A stretch of 64,000 nucleotides of DNA from Saccharopolyspora sp. SCSIO 74807 (GTDB lineage: Bacteria; Actinomycetota; Actinomycetes; Mycobacteriales; Pseudonocardiaceae): the NCBI RefSeq assembly GCF_037023755.1, contig NZ_CP146100.1, positions 6,602,501 to 6,666,500 on the forward strand, read 5' to 3'. Below are positions 46,135-53,851 of the stretch, piece after piece. A program made the position numbers and the translations under genes. A model generated the notes under the pieces. That model was not told the DNA's origin and ran no database searches. It saw nothing but the letters and a program-made list of their open reading frames with translations. The number at the start of each line of letters is the position of its first letter. The stretch's first letter is position 1.

Positions 46135-47067
46135 TCACGCAGGAGTCCGGGCGGTGTAGGCGCGCTGCGTCGGTTGGTCCTCCAACGCCCGCCGGTCCCA
46201 GCCGCCGTTCTCGGCAGCGGCTTCGTAGCTGGTCCGCAGGAACCGCAGCAGCGTGCCGTCCGGGTCTTCGGCAGTGCGCACCGCGTCGTAGGGCAGTACG
46301 AACTCGCCGAGTTCCGGGTGGTAAGCGGCTTCGCCCGGCTGCACCGGATGATCCTGGAAACCGGCCGGTTCCGGGTAGGCGTAGGCGTAGAACAAGCCCT
46401 CGCCCGCACCGCCGGGCCAGAAGCCGCAGCTGCTGAGCTCGTGCGAGTACCCCTCCACCATGACCCGGTCCGGGCAGTTCGGCGCCCCGCCCGGATGCCG
46501 CGGCGCCGGGCGCCCGGAGAACCGGGTCACCGCGAGGTCCATCGCGCCCCAGAAGAAGTGCACCGGACTGACCTTGCCGGTGAATTCGGCGCGGAACCGG
46601 CTCAGCACGCGGTGCGCGGCCACCAGCTGGCGCCACCACAGGTGCGCGGCAGCGGGATCGTAGGAGGCGTGCAGGGTGTCCTCGGCGAACGGCACGGCTT
46701 CTTCGATCTCGTTGGGCACCGGCTGGATCGAGGTGTGCAGGCCCAGCGCGTCCAGCCCGGCCATCGTCTCCTCGTAGAACAGCGCCACCGGTTTCGGTTC
46801 CAGCCCGACCCGCCGCTCGTCCCCGGTGGACGAGCGGATGCGCAGCACGTGCTCGCAGAAGTCGAACTCGGCGTCGAACACGCCGGTTTCGGAGGGCACC
46901 GCCGAGGTGGTCAGCCCGCGCGGGGTCACGTACAGCGCCACCTGCCACCAGTGGTTCACCAGCGGTGCGTGCGCCAACCGGACCTTGCCGACGATCTGCG
47001 TCCACATGTGCAGCGTTTCCCGCGTTTCCGCCCAGTCGGCGACCCGCAGGCTCGGCCATTGCTCCAT
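46135..47067 (-). CDS. DUF5996 family protein
   Basis: A 310-aa soluble protein. The N-terminal 'WPSLRVADWAETRETLHMWTQIVGKVRLA' and LVNHWWQVALYVTPRGLTTS runs identify the DUF5996 family; PVHFFWGAMDLAVTRFSGR and SHELSSCGFWPGG follow. No enzyme motif is recognised. GGAGG lies before ATG 47067. It is convergent with the siderophore-binding gene. Confidence 0.85.
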   Translation of the reverse strand: MEQWPSLRVADWAETRETLHMWTQIVGKVRLAHAPLVNHWWQVALYVTPRGLTTSAVPSETGVFDAEFDFCEHVLRIRSSTGDERRVGLEPKPVALFYEETMAGLDALGLHTSIQPVPNEIEEAVPFAEDTLHASYDPAAAHLWWRQLVAAHRVLSRFRAEFTGKVSPVHFFWGAMDLAVTRFSGRPAPRHPGGAPNCPDRVMVEGYSHELSSCGFWPGGAGEGLFYAYAYPEPAGFQDHPVQPGEAAYHPELGEFVLPYDAVRTAEDPDGTLLRFLRTSYEAAAENGGWDRRALEDQPTQRAYTARTPA

Positions 47068-47123
47068 CGCGGCCTCCTTCCCCGGAGACCAATGGTGAGT
47101 CCGCGTTCAGCTGAACGCAGCCG

Positions 47124-47339
47124 TCACACCGGGGGCCGGACACCGGGCAACTTGCCCGCGCCGTTGCAGTGCGGGCAGGTCCGCCACTCGCCCATCGTCA
47201 TGCCGGTCTGGGTGTCGGTGGTCGCCTGGATCAGGTAGAGCCGCGGCTCGCTCAGCTTGCGGAACCCGGCGCAGCCGAAGCACACCGTGTTCGGTCCTTC
47301 TTCGAAGCCGGGTCCGTCTTGCTCGTCGCGGTCGTTCAT
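47124..47339 (-). CDS. Small zinc-ribbon-like protein (two CxxC pairs)
   Basis: A 71-aa protein with CFGC (residues 20-23) and CPHC (55-58) flanking a short beta segment, probably one zinc site. The GTCPHCNGAGK-like end resembles DnaJ-type zinc fingers, but no other DnaJ part exists. ATG 47339 is used. It lies 56 nt upstream of the DUF5996 gene on the same strand. The function is unknown. Confidence 0.65.
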   Translation of the reverse strand: MNDRDEQDGPGFEEGPNTVCFGCAGFRKLSEPRLYLIQATTDTQTGMTMGEWRTCPHCNGAGKLPGVRPPV

Positions 47340-47546
47340 GCGCCCATCGTCGCGCACTCGGGTGCGCGGGGCGCAGCCCCTCGCCGCGCTCGCGCCACCG
47401 CGGGCGGCCGAATCAACTTTCCGGAAATTGCGCGATCCATTTTCCGCTAGCAAATTTCCTGCGGAAAAGACCGCCGATCGGCGGATAAACCTACCCGGTT
47501 TCGATCCGATACAACCAGGAAAGGACCGAAAACCAGGGGGCGACGA

Positions 47547-47666
47547 ATGGGCAAACGAGACTCCGACCGGGACGGGCAGGGAAAACCGCAACCGGACAAG
47601 TGGGAGACCTGGCAAAGCGACGACGACGGCAACAAGCACGAACGCCCCGGCGGCGAGAAGAAGTAG
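47547..47666 (+). CDS. 39-aa highly charged peptide, candidate imiditide-type RiPP precursor
   Basis: ATG 47547 is preceded by AGGGGG at good spacing. The peptide has seven Asp and ten Lys/Arg/His residues, two Trp (19 and 22), an Asp run at 25-27 followed by Gly28-Asn29, and a KHERPGGEKK tail. It ends 6 nt before a PIMT-like methyltransferase gene. Imiditides are made from a charged linear precursor by one PIMT homologue that methylates a specific Asp, which then closes to aspartimide. An Asp before Gly, as at 27-28 or 9-10, is chemically favoured for this. No leader cleavage site or transporter is apparent. Confidence 0.6.
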   Translation: MGKRDSDRDGQGKPQPDKWETWQSDDDGNKHERPGGEKK

Positions 47667-47672
47667 GCAGCG

Positions 47673-48788
47673 GTGCCGGATTGGTGCGAGCGGCTCGCGG
47701 TGCCGCGTGCCGCCTTCATCCCCGCGGTGATCTGGGACTACGAGCCGGAGACCGACGAGTTCACCAGGATCAGCAGGGATTCCGAACCCGCGCGGTGGCA
47801 CGGGATGGTGGCCGCCGACCAGCCGATCACCACGCAACTGGACGACGGGCAGCCCGACGACGGGCAGCCGCACGACCGCACCCGCGTCCCGAGCAGTTCG
47901 TGCAGCCAGCCGTCGCTGGTCGCGGACATGCTGGACGCACTGGACGTGCGTCCAGGGCACCGAGTGCTGGAAATCGGCACCGGAACCGGCTGGAACGCGG
48001 CTTTGCTCTGCGAACGGGTCGGCGGAACCGGGCAGGTGGTCTCGGTCGAGATCGACCCGGCCGTCGCGGACAACGCCCGGCGCGCGCTGGCGGCCTCCGG
48101 CCACGCACCGCTGGTGATCACGGCCGATGGGGCGGCGGGATACCCGCCCGGTGCCCCGTACGACCGCGTGCTCGCAACCGCCTCGGTCCGCGCGATCGCG
48201 CGCACGTGGATCGAGCAATCCCGCCCGGGCGGGCGGATTCTTGCGCCGTGGGGCACCGACTACGGCGAAGACGCGCTGACCGCGCTGGAAGTGCACGCGG
48301 ACGGTTCGGCTTCCGGGAGTTTCGGGCAGCGCCTCGCTTTCATGCGGATGCGCGGGCAGCGCCGCGGATTCCTCGACCCGGCGGCGGACGAGCTCGACGA
48401 TGCCGAACGCAGCAGCACCGCACGCGAACCGCTGGAGTTGTTCGAGATGGTGGATTTCTCCGCGGCTTCGTTCACCATCGGCCTCCGGGTGCCGGACTGC
48501 TACCTCACCGTGGAGGACACCGACGACGCTCACCGGCTGATCGAGCTGCACGACATCCGCTCGCATTCCTGGGCGCGGGTCACCATGGTGCGCGGAGAAC
48601 ATCCGTGGACGGTGCACCAGCTGGGTCCGCGGCGGCTCTGGGACGAAGCCGACACGGCGTATTCGTGGTGGCAGGACGCCGGAAAACCCGCACCGGACCA
48701 GTACGAGCTGACGATCGCCGCGGACGGCGCGCACTCGGTGCGCCTGCCAGGGCGGCACTGGCGCCTCCCGCTCCGACCCGGGTCGTAA
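47673..48788 (+). CDS. PIMT-like O-methyltransferase, RiPP-associated type
   Basis: A 371-aa protein related to protein-L-isoaspartate O-methyltransferase. The substrate-loop equivalent SSSCSQPSLVADML and motif I VLEIGTGTGWNAALL (about residues 100-114) are clear, with VEIDPAVADNAR after. The C-terminal domain ends AYSWWQDAGKPAPDQYELT, the kind of tail I associate with RiPP-linked PIMT homologues rather than housekeeping PIMT (about 210 aa). It is translated 6 nt after the Asp-rich peptide gene, so that peptide is the probable substrate. A DDGQP-DDGQP duplication near residue 52 is unusual. Confidence 0.82.
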   Translation: MPDWCERLAVPRAAFIPAVIWDYEPETDEFTRISRDSEPARWHGMVAADQPITTQLDDGQPDDGQPHDRTRVPSSSCSQPSLVADMLDALDVRPGHRVLEIGTGTGWNAALLCERVGGTGQVVSVEIDPAVADNARRALAASGHAPLVITADGAAGYPPGAPYDRVLATASVRAIARTWIEQSRPGGRILAPWGTDYGEDALTALEVHADGSASGSFGQRLAFMRMRGQRRGFLDPAADELDDAERSSTAREPLELFEMVDFSAASFTIGLRVPDCYLTVEDTDDAHRLIELHDIRSHSWARVTMVRGEHPWTVHQLGPRRLWDEADTAYSWWQDAGKPAPDQYELTIAADGAHSVRLPGRHWRLPLRPGS

Positions 48789-48793
48789 TGCGA

Positions 48794-48840
48794 GTGATGG
48801 GCCCCTTCGCCCGATCTTGCGAGGCGACGGGGCCCATCAC
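48794..48840. terminator. Long hairpin terminator between convergent PIMT-like and asnB genes
   Basis: GTGATGGGCCCCTTCGCC (48794-48811) pairs with GGCGACGGGGCCCATCAC (48823-48840) at 17 of 18 positions. It starts six bases after the methyltransferase stop. It belongs to the same hairpin family as 33972 and 43862, with diverged arms. Confidence 0.78.
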
Positions 48841-48859
48841 CGGCGAGAGCAGCAGCCCG

Positions 48860-50689
48860 TCAGTCCAGCTTCAGCGTCGGCTTGCGCAGGTCGTACCAGG
48901 CCGCGATGTCCAGGGCTCGTTCGATTCCGTTGCGCTGCGCGGTCGTGACCGCATCACCGGTGGTCTCGGTGGCGGTCTTGAGCGAGTCGCGGTCGAAGAA
49001 CTCCAGGACTTCGTGGTTGGCCGAGAACAGCTCGCGGGCCTGCGACTGGATCGCCGCGAGGTAGTTCGGGTCGAAGCTGCCCGGGTAGCCGCTCTTCTTG
49101 CGGTCGGCGACCGAGGCGGGCAGCACGTCGCGGGTGGCCGCCCGCAGGATGCTCTTCTCCCGCCCGTCGAAGGTCTTCAACGACCACGGCGTGTTGAACA
49201 CGTACTGCACGAGGCGGTGGTCGCAGAACGGCACCCGCACTTCCAGCCCGACGGCCATGCTCAGCCGGTCCTTGCGGTCGAGCAGCGTCTGAACCATGCG
49301 GGTCAGGTGCAGGTAGCAGACCTGCCGCATGCGCTTTTCCAGTCCGGTTTCGGAGTCCTTGAGCGGGGCCTCGCGCAGCGCGGACCGGTAGTGGTCGGCG
49401 ATGTAGGCGGGCAGGTCGAGCTTGCGCCGGGTCTGCTCGTCGAGCACCTCCATCGAGAAGATCGGCGAATCGACCAGCCACGGGAACGTGTCGGCGTAGC
49501 GCTGCCGGTCGTTGTGGAACCAGGGGTAGCCGCCGAAGATCTCGTCGGCCGACTCGCCGGACAGCGCCACCGTCGACTGCTCCCGGATCGCCCGGAACAG
49601 CAGGTACAGCGAGTTGTCCCGATCTCCCATGCCGACGGGGAAATCCCGGGAGGCCACCGCTGCCCGCCGCACGGCCGGGTCGGCCAGCGACGCCCCGTCG
49701 AGCATGATGTCGGAGTGGTCGCTGGCGACGTGCTCGGCGACCGCGTGCACGTACGGCGTGTCCTGCGTGGGGGCCACCTCGATGGCCTGGAAGTTCTCGG
49801 CCTGCTCGGGGAAGTCGACCGCGAAGCTGCGCACGGTCTCGCCGTTGACGCCGAGCTGCTGGGCGGCCAGCGCGGTCATCGCCGAGGAGTCCAGCCCGCC
49901 GGAGAGCAACGCGCAGCGCGGCACGTCGGCGACCAGTTGCCTGCCGATGATGTCGTCGAGCAGTTCGCGCACATGCGCGGCGGTGGCCTGCTCGTCGTCG
50001 GTGTGCTCGGAGACCTCCAGCCGCCAGTAGCACCGCTCGCGCAGCCCGTTGCGGTCGACCACGGCCAGGTGCCCGGGCTGCAGTTCGCGCATCCCTTGCC
50101 AGATGGCGAATCCGGGAGTCTTGGCCGAGGCGAAGATCTCCCGCATCCCGTCCGCGCCCACCACGGCCTCGGCCAGCGGGTTGGCCAGGATCGCCTTCGG
50201 CTCGGAGCCGAACAGCACGCCGTCGTCGGTCTCGTAGTAGTAGAACGGCTTGATGCCCATCCGGTCGCGGATCATCACGAGCTTTTCGGTCCGGGAGTCC
50301 CAGATCGCGAACGCGTACATCCCGTTGAGCCGGTCGGCCACCGCTTCGCCCCACTCGACGTAGCCGCGCAGCACGACTTCGGTGTCCGAGTCGGTGTCGA
50401 ACCGGTGCCCGCGCTGGCGCAGCTCGGCGCGCAGTTCGGTGTAGTTGTAGGCCTCGCCGGAGTAGACCATCGCGACCGGTCCGTCCGGGGTGTCGACCTG
50501 CATCGGCTGGGTGCCGCCCGGCAGGTCGATCACCGCGAGCCTGCGGTGTCCCAGCGCGGCGTGGTGCGCGGTCCAGACGCCCTGATCATCCGGTCCGCGG
50601 CAGGACATGGTCTCGGTCATCTCTCGCAGAATCCGGTCCTGAGCTGTCATGTCCCGCTGGAAGGACACCCAACCCGTGATGCCGCACAT
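48860..50689 (-). CDS. asnB: Asparagine synthase (glutamine-hydrolysing)
   Basis: A 609-aa AsnB-type amidotransferase. The N-terminal nucleophile Cys2 (MCGITGWV) and CRGPDDQGVW define the glutaminase domain. The synthetase domain has the PP-loop LLSGGLDSSAMTAL near residue 260 and SGESADEIFGGYPW. ATG 50689 is fixed by the Cys2 requirement; GAGGTGGCC upstream is a weak Shine-Dalgarno sequence. It is complete and probably housekeeping, though similar enzymes amidate cell-wall or natural-product precursors. Confidence 0.93.
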   Translation of the reverse strand: MCGITGWVSFQRDMTAQDRILREMTETMSCRGPDDQGVWTAHHAALGHRRLAVIDLPGGTQPMQVDTPDGPVAMVYSGEAYNYTELRAELRQRGHRFDTDSDTEVVLRGYVEWGEAVADRLNGMYAFAIWDSRTEKLVMIRDRMGIKPFYYYETDDGVLFGSEPKAILANPLAEAVVGADGMREIFASAKTPGFAIWQGMRELQPGHLAVVDRNGLRERCYWRLEVSEHTDDEQATAAHVRELLDDIIGRQLVADVPRCALLSGGLDSSAMTALAAQQLGVNGETVRSFAVDFPEQAENFQAIEVAPTQDTPYVHAVAEHVASDHSDIMLDGASLADPAVRRAAVASRDFPVGMGDRDNSLYLLFRAIREQSTVALSGESADEIFGGYPWFHNDRQRYADTFPWLVDSPIFSMEVLDEQTRRKLDLPAYIADHYRSALREAPLKDSETGLEKRMRQVCYLHLTRMVQTLLDRKDRLSMAVGLEVRVPFCDHRLVQYVFNTPWSLKTFDGREKSILRAATRDVLPASVADRKKSGYPGSFDPNYLAAIQSQARELFSANHEVLEFFDRDSLKTATETTGDAVTTAQRNGIERALDIAAWYDLRKPTLKLD

Positions 50690-51003
50690 GAGGCCACCTC
50701 TCCGCAATCTTTTATTTAGGCGAGCTAACTACACCTTGTTACGGCCTCGTTGCACGAGCAATACGGCTCCGGTGTGAGATCTCGGACACATCTTCGGCCC
50801 GCCTCGAATCAGCGGTGGCCGGGCGGTGCGGAAGTGTTCGCACCGCCCGGCCGGTCGGCGTCCGGGGAGGGAGTTCGGACGCCGGCTGGATGCCCCGCCG
50901 GTCGCTCGTGGTCGGGGGAGGCACGAGCGGGACCGGCGGGGCGCGGCCCACCGCAGGGGAGGCTTGCGGCGGCGGACCGGGTTTCGGGGCTATTCCGGGA
51001 GGA
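50690..51003. other. Intergenic region with a strong terminator-like hairpin
   Basis: No gene is supported in these 314 bases. GGCCGGGCGGTGCG (50817-50830) pairs perfectly over 14 bp with 50839-50852 around an 8-nt loop, and probably ends the minus-strand transcript coming from 51464. The asnB promoter should lie near 50700-50750; an AT-rich TTTTATTTAGG stretch is there. Confidence 0.6.
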
Positions 51004-51219
51004 TCAGAGTTCGGCGATCAGCGCGACGCAGGACGCGCACGTCGTGCGCTGCTCGTCATCGGACACGGGCCGGTCGAGCAACCGGTGCACGCGCCCGGAA
51101 ATCGGGTGGCCGCAGATGCCGACCAGCACCGGGCCGATCGCATCGCGCGCCACGGCGTGCCAGGTCGAGGACCACTCGGAGCTGACCCACGCGATCACCC
51201 CGCTTCGAGCTGCGGCCAT
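51004..51219 (-). CDS. Small Cys/His-containing hypothetical protein
   Basis: A 71-aa protein. ICGHPISGRVHRLL and CASCVALIAEL provide one Cys-Gly-His and one CxxC, suggesting a small metal site. It overlaps the upstream ORF by 25 nt, so the pair is probably co-translated. Its position divergent to an XRE gene is typical for such small actinomycete proteins. The function is unknown. Confidence 0.5.
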   Translation of the reverse strand: MAAARSGVIAWVSSEWSSTWHAVARDAIGPVLVGICGHPISGRVHRLLDRPVSDDEQRTTCASCVALIAEL

Positions 51220-51464
51220 TCCCGCTCAGGCCGTTCCTGTGATCGCAGCGCCAACACCCGCGTGCACACCATGCACGGCATCCCCAGCAGGTCGGAGACC
51301 TCCTCGGCCTCCGCGGCAGGCAACCGCAACTCGCACAACGCCAGAAAATCCCCGCACGCCAACGGCATCGCGATGTGCACGACGCGCTGCCTCTCCCCCA
51401 CCAGGCCCGCGCGGTAGCGGACGCGCCTTGGGTAGTCGGCGGAGACAGGAGCTTGCTCATCCAT
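51195..51464 (-). CDS. Small hypothetical protein with MPCMVC motif
   Basis: An 89-aa protein. The central beta-rich part (RYRAGLVGERQRVVHIAMPLACGDFLALCEL) is followed by LLGMPCMVCTRVLAL, a CxxC like that of its downstream neighbour. No signal or membrane segment is seen. It is first in a two-gene minus-strand unit, divergent from the XRE regulator across a palindromic site. The function is unknown. Confidence 0.55.
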   Translation of the reverse strand: MDEQAPVSADYPRRVRYRAGLVGERQRVVHIAMPLACGDFLALCELRLPAAEAEEVSDLLGMPCMVCTRVLALRSQERPEREWPQLEAG

Positions 51465-51518
51465 GTGCCACCTCTGATCAACGTCCTAACGAGATGCTGT
51501 TCGCACCCTGCAACCTCA

Positions 51519-51536
51519 CTTGATGCATGCATCAAG
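51519..51536. promoter_or_regulatory. Perfect 18-bp palindrome, candidate XRE operator
   Basis: CTTGATGCATGCATCAAG is fully self-complementary. It lies between the divergent small-protein pair and the XRE gene, about 50 nt upstream of a possible -10 (TACGAT, 51607-51612). GCTGCATGCTGA just downstream looks like a degenerate second site. Confidence 0.65.
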
Positions 51537-51619
51537 GATTGCTGCATGCTGATCGTTGAGCAAGATCCACCTTCGAGTGACGACCTTGGATAGCTCGGTG
51601 ACGACATACGATGTGGCGC

Positions 51620-52465
51620 ATGGTCAGCAGCGCAGACACACCGCGAGCGCGTGCTCTCGGCGCCGAGCTCCGACAAGCACGCCAACGCAGCGGCATGACC
51701 ACTCGGGAACTCGCCGAGTCGGTCGATCGCAGCAGCTCGCACGTATCGCGTTGGGAAAACGGAAAGCTGACGCCGAGCGAAACTGACACGGCAACGATAC
51801 TCGCCGTCCTTGGAGTCAACGGCGCGGATCGTGAGCGAATGCTCGAATTGGCACGAGACGCTCTCGAACCGAACTGGGTTGCCCCCGGCACGGACAAACA
51901 GTTAGCGGCATTGACCGACTACGAACGAACCGCTACGACAATCATCAACGTGGAACCGCTGATGATTCCCGGACTGCTGCAGACCTATGACTACGCACGA
52001 CACATCATCGCCGAGTTCGGAGCATCCGGTCGCAGCGAAGCCGACCAGCGCGCGCAGCTTCGAGTCGGGCGTCAGCACGTCCTTACCGGCAGCTCCCCGA
52101 AGCAGCTCATCGCGATCATAGGCGAGGCAGCATTGCGCTATCCGCCGTGCCCAGCCGAGGTAATGGCCGGACAGCTCCACGAACTGCAACGGTGGGGCGC
52201 ACGGGACCACATCGACATTCGAGTTCTCCCGATCGATCGCCCGGCCGGTCCGGCCATGAGCGGTTCCTGGGCACTGATCGAGTTCGCTGATACCAGACCA
52301 GTGGTGCAGCTCGAACATTACGACACCTCCACGACCATCACCGACGTGAGAGCGGTCGGCCGCTACCGAAACGCCGCCGACATGCTCTGCGAAGTAGCAA
52401 TGAATGCGATCGAGTCGGCTGAACTCATCGCAGAAATTTTAGGAGGCAAGGAGAAGTCATGCTGA
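51620..52465 (+). CDS. XRE-family regulator with DUF5753-type C-terminus
   Basis: A 281-aa helix-turn-helix protein. The N-terminal HTH is ELRQARQRSGMTTRELAESVDRSSSHVSRWENG. The rest (EPLMIPGLLQTYDYARHII, VLTGSSPKQLIAIIGEAALRY, GSWALIEFAD..PVVQLEHYDTS) is the common actinomycete XRE effector part. TACGAT 8 nt upstream of ATG 51620 suggests a leaderless mRNA; ATG 51611 would add three residues. It overlaps the first DUF397 gene by 7 nt, and XRE-DUF397 pairs are usually functional partners. Confidence 0.9.
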   Translation: MVSSADTPRARALGAELRQARQRSGMTTRELAESVDRSSSHVSRWENGKLTPSETDTATILAVLGVNGADRERMLELARDALEPNWVAPGTDKQLAALTDYERTATTIINVEPLMIPGLLQTYDYARHIIAEFGASGRSEADQRAQLRVGRQHVLTGSSPKQLIAIIGEAALRYPPCPAEVMAGQLHELQRWGARDHIDIRVLPIDRPAGPAMSGSWALIEFADTRPVVQLEHYDTSTTITDVRAVGRYRNAADMLCEVAMNAIESAELIAEILGGKEKSC

Positions 52466-52662
52466 CGCAACACTCAGCAGGACACTGGCGCACGTCGAGC
52501 TACAGCGGCGGGAACAACTGCGTTGAGGTCAGCGGAGTCGCCGGTTGCGCCAGAGTGCGCGACACGAAAAACCGTTCCGCGGGCTACTTCACCATCAGCT
52601 CGCAGCAGTGGTCCAGCTTCGTCTCAGCGATCAAGATGGGCCGCTACGACATCTGCGCATGA
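52459..52662 (+). CDS. DUF397 protein (first copy)
   Basis: A 67-aa DUF397 protein: WRTSSYSGGNNCVEV, then VRDTKNRSAGYFTISSQQWSSFVSAIK. AGGAG lies before ATG 52459, inside the end of the XRE gene. Such proteins are thought to modulate the neighbouring XRE regulator. Confidence 0.9.
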   Translation: MLTQHSAGHWRTSSYSGGNNCVEVSGVAGCARVRDTKNRSAGYFTISSQQWSSFVSAIKMGRYDICA

Positions 52663-52683
52663 TCCGCAGCACGAGTGATCGGG

Positions 52684-52896
52684 ATGGACGAAATGAACAG
52701 CGACCAGCATCCGACAGCATGGCGCAAGAGCAGTCGCAGTAGCGGCGGCGCGAGCAACTGCGTCGAGGTCGGCCGTATCTCCGGCGGCGCCGCCGTCCGC
52801 GACACCAAGGACCGCGCGGCAGGTCACTTCGCCGCCACTGCCGACCAGTGGGCCACCTTCCTCACCGTGATCAAGTCCGGGCGCTTCGAGGTGTGA
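52684..52896 (+). CDS. DUF397 protein (second copy)
   Basis: A 70-aa paralogue of the preceding gene: WRKSSRSSGGASNCVEVG, then VRDTKDRAAGHFAATADQWATFLTVIKSG. The two are clearly a tandem duplication that has diverged. GTG 52675 and ATG 52693 are possible alternative starts. Its TGA overlaps the GTG of the next gene (GTGA). Confidence 0.88.
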   Translation: MDEMNSDQHPTAWRKSSRSSGGASNCVEVGRISGGAAVRDTKDRAAGHFAATADQWATFLTVIKSGRFEV

Positions 52897-53717
52897 CCGA
52901 CCACCCGTCCGGCGGTCCGCTGGCTGCCGCGGACGTCGCCGGAGTGCTCAGCAGCACGGACTCCGAGCGGATTTCCCTTGCCCTGCACGGAAGAATGCGC
53001 CCGGACGGTGCGGCACTGATCGCGTTGGAAGGCGCGCTGGCCGGCGCTCGACGGCTGGAGGATCGGACTTCGGCGGCGGCGGTGTTGCCGGCAGTGGCAG
53101 GGCAGCGGGACGTGCTCGAGCGACTGGCGGGCGCTGCGCGCGGTGTGCGGAGTGCGGCCGTCGGGCTGGTTTCGGAGATCTACCAGTACCTCGGTTGGCT
53201 GCACCTGCCACAGGACGACTTCGCGGGAGCTCTGCATCACCTGAAGCGGGCAGCGCTGCTCGCGCTGGAAGCCGATGACCCAGTGCGGTTGGCGACGGCT
53301 CTGAGCTTCCGGGCTTACGCGCACCAGCGTTCCGGTGACTCGCGGCAGGCCGCAACGCTGGCGACTGCTGCCGCACGGAACGAGCGGATCTACCCCGGTC
53401 TCCGGACGTACCTGCACTTCCAGCGCGCCGAAATCCTTGCGTGCCAAGGTGAGAGGCGGCAGGCGTCGCAGCTGCTGGTGCAGGCGGACCGGCTCGTGGC
53501 GCGGCTTCCGCAAGCCGACGAGCTGCCGGAGAGCGGCTATTGGTACGTGCCCGCGTTCTTCCTCGGCGAGCGCGCATTCGTACTGGACGCTCTCGGTGAA
53601 ACGGCCGCGGCACACGAGTCCGCAACCGCGTGCCTATCCGAGCTACCCACCGAGTGGCGCGACACCGAATGGGCATCCGAACGCCGTGCACTGGCCGAGA
53701 AAGGCCCGCAACGGTGA
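52893..53717 (+). CDS. TPR-type protein resembling a regulator C-terminus without its HTH
   Basis: A 274-aa helical-repeat protein. Paired helices include IYQYLGWLHLPQDDFAGALHHLKRAALLALEADD and TALSFRAYAHQRSGDSRQAATLATAAAR. The pattern matches the sensory half of actinomycete XRE-TPR regulators, but no DNA-binding part is present. Start GTG 52893 is coupled to the second DUF397 gene. It may work together with the XRE protein of the same operon. Confidence 0.75.
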   Translation: MTDHPSGGPLAAADVAGVLSSTDSERISLALHGRMRPDGAALIALEGALAGARRLEDRTSAAAVLPAVAGQRDVLERLAGAARGVRSAAVGLVSEIYQYLGWLHLPQDDFAGALHHLKRAALLALEADDPVRLATALSFRAYAHQRSGDSRQAATLATAAARNERIYPGLRTYLHFQRAEILACQGERRQASQLLVQADRLVARLPQADELPESGYWYVPAFFLGERAFVLDALGETAAAHESATACLSELPTEWRDTEWASERRALAEKGPQR

Positions 53718-53729
53718 AGCGGGGATCGA

Positions 53730-53780
53730 GGGATGGGGACCTTCGCCCCGCTAGATCGGACGAAGAGGTCCTTCACTCCG
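53730..53780. terminator. Imperfect hairpin of the GTGAACGG-type family
   Basis: GGATGGGGACCTTCGCCCC (53731-53749) faces GGACGAAGAGGTCCTTCACT (from 53758), with mismatches and a one-base bulge. It follows the TPR gene stop by 13 nt, so a terminator role is likely. Confidence 0.55.
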
Positions 53781-53817
53781 GAAAGGTGCGCGGAAGCGGC
53801 GACGGCCGCTCGGCTTG

Positions 53818-53837
53818 ACTTGGAGTCTTGTCCAAGT
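53818..53837. promoter_or_regulatory. Inverted repeat ahead of the PPOX gene
   Basis: ACTTGGA-GTCTTG-TCCAAGT is a perfect 7-bp inverted repeat with a 6-nt centre, ending 14 nt before the GTG start. Its position suits a repressor operator overlapping the promoter. Confidence 0.5.
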
Positions 53838-53851
53838 CTTAGCTTCGCGGG

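Noticed and set aside
50700-50730. IdeR-like box (TTAGGCGAGCTAAC) upstream of asnB
   Set aside because: It matches the iron-box consensus only if a central base is deleted, and asparagine synthase is not an expected iron-regulated gene.
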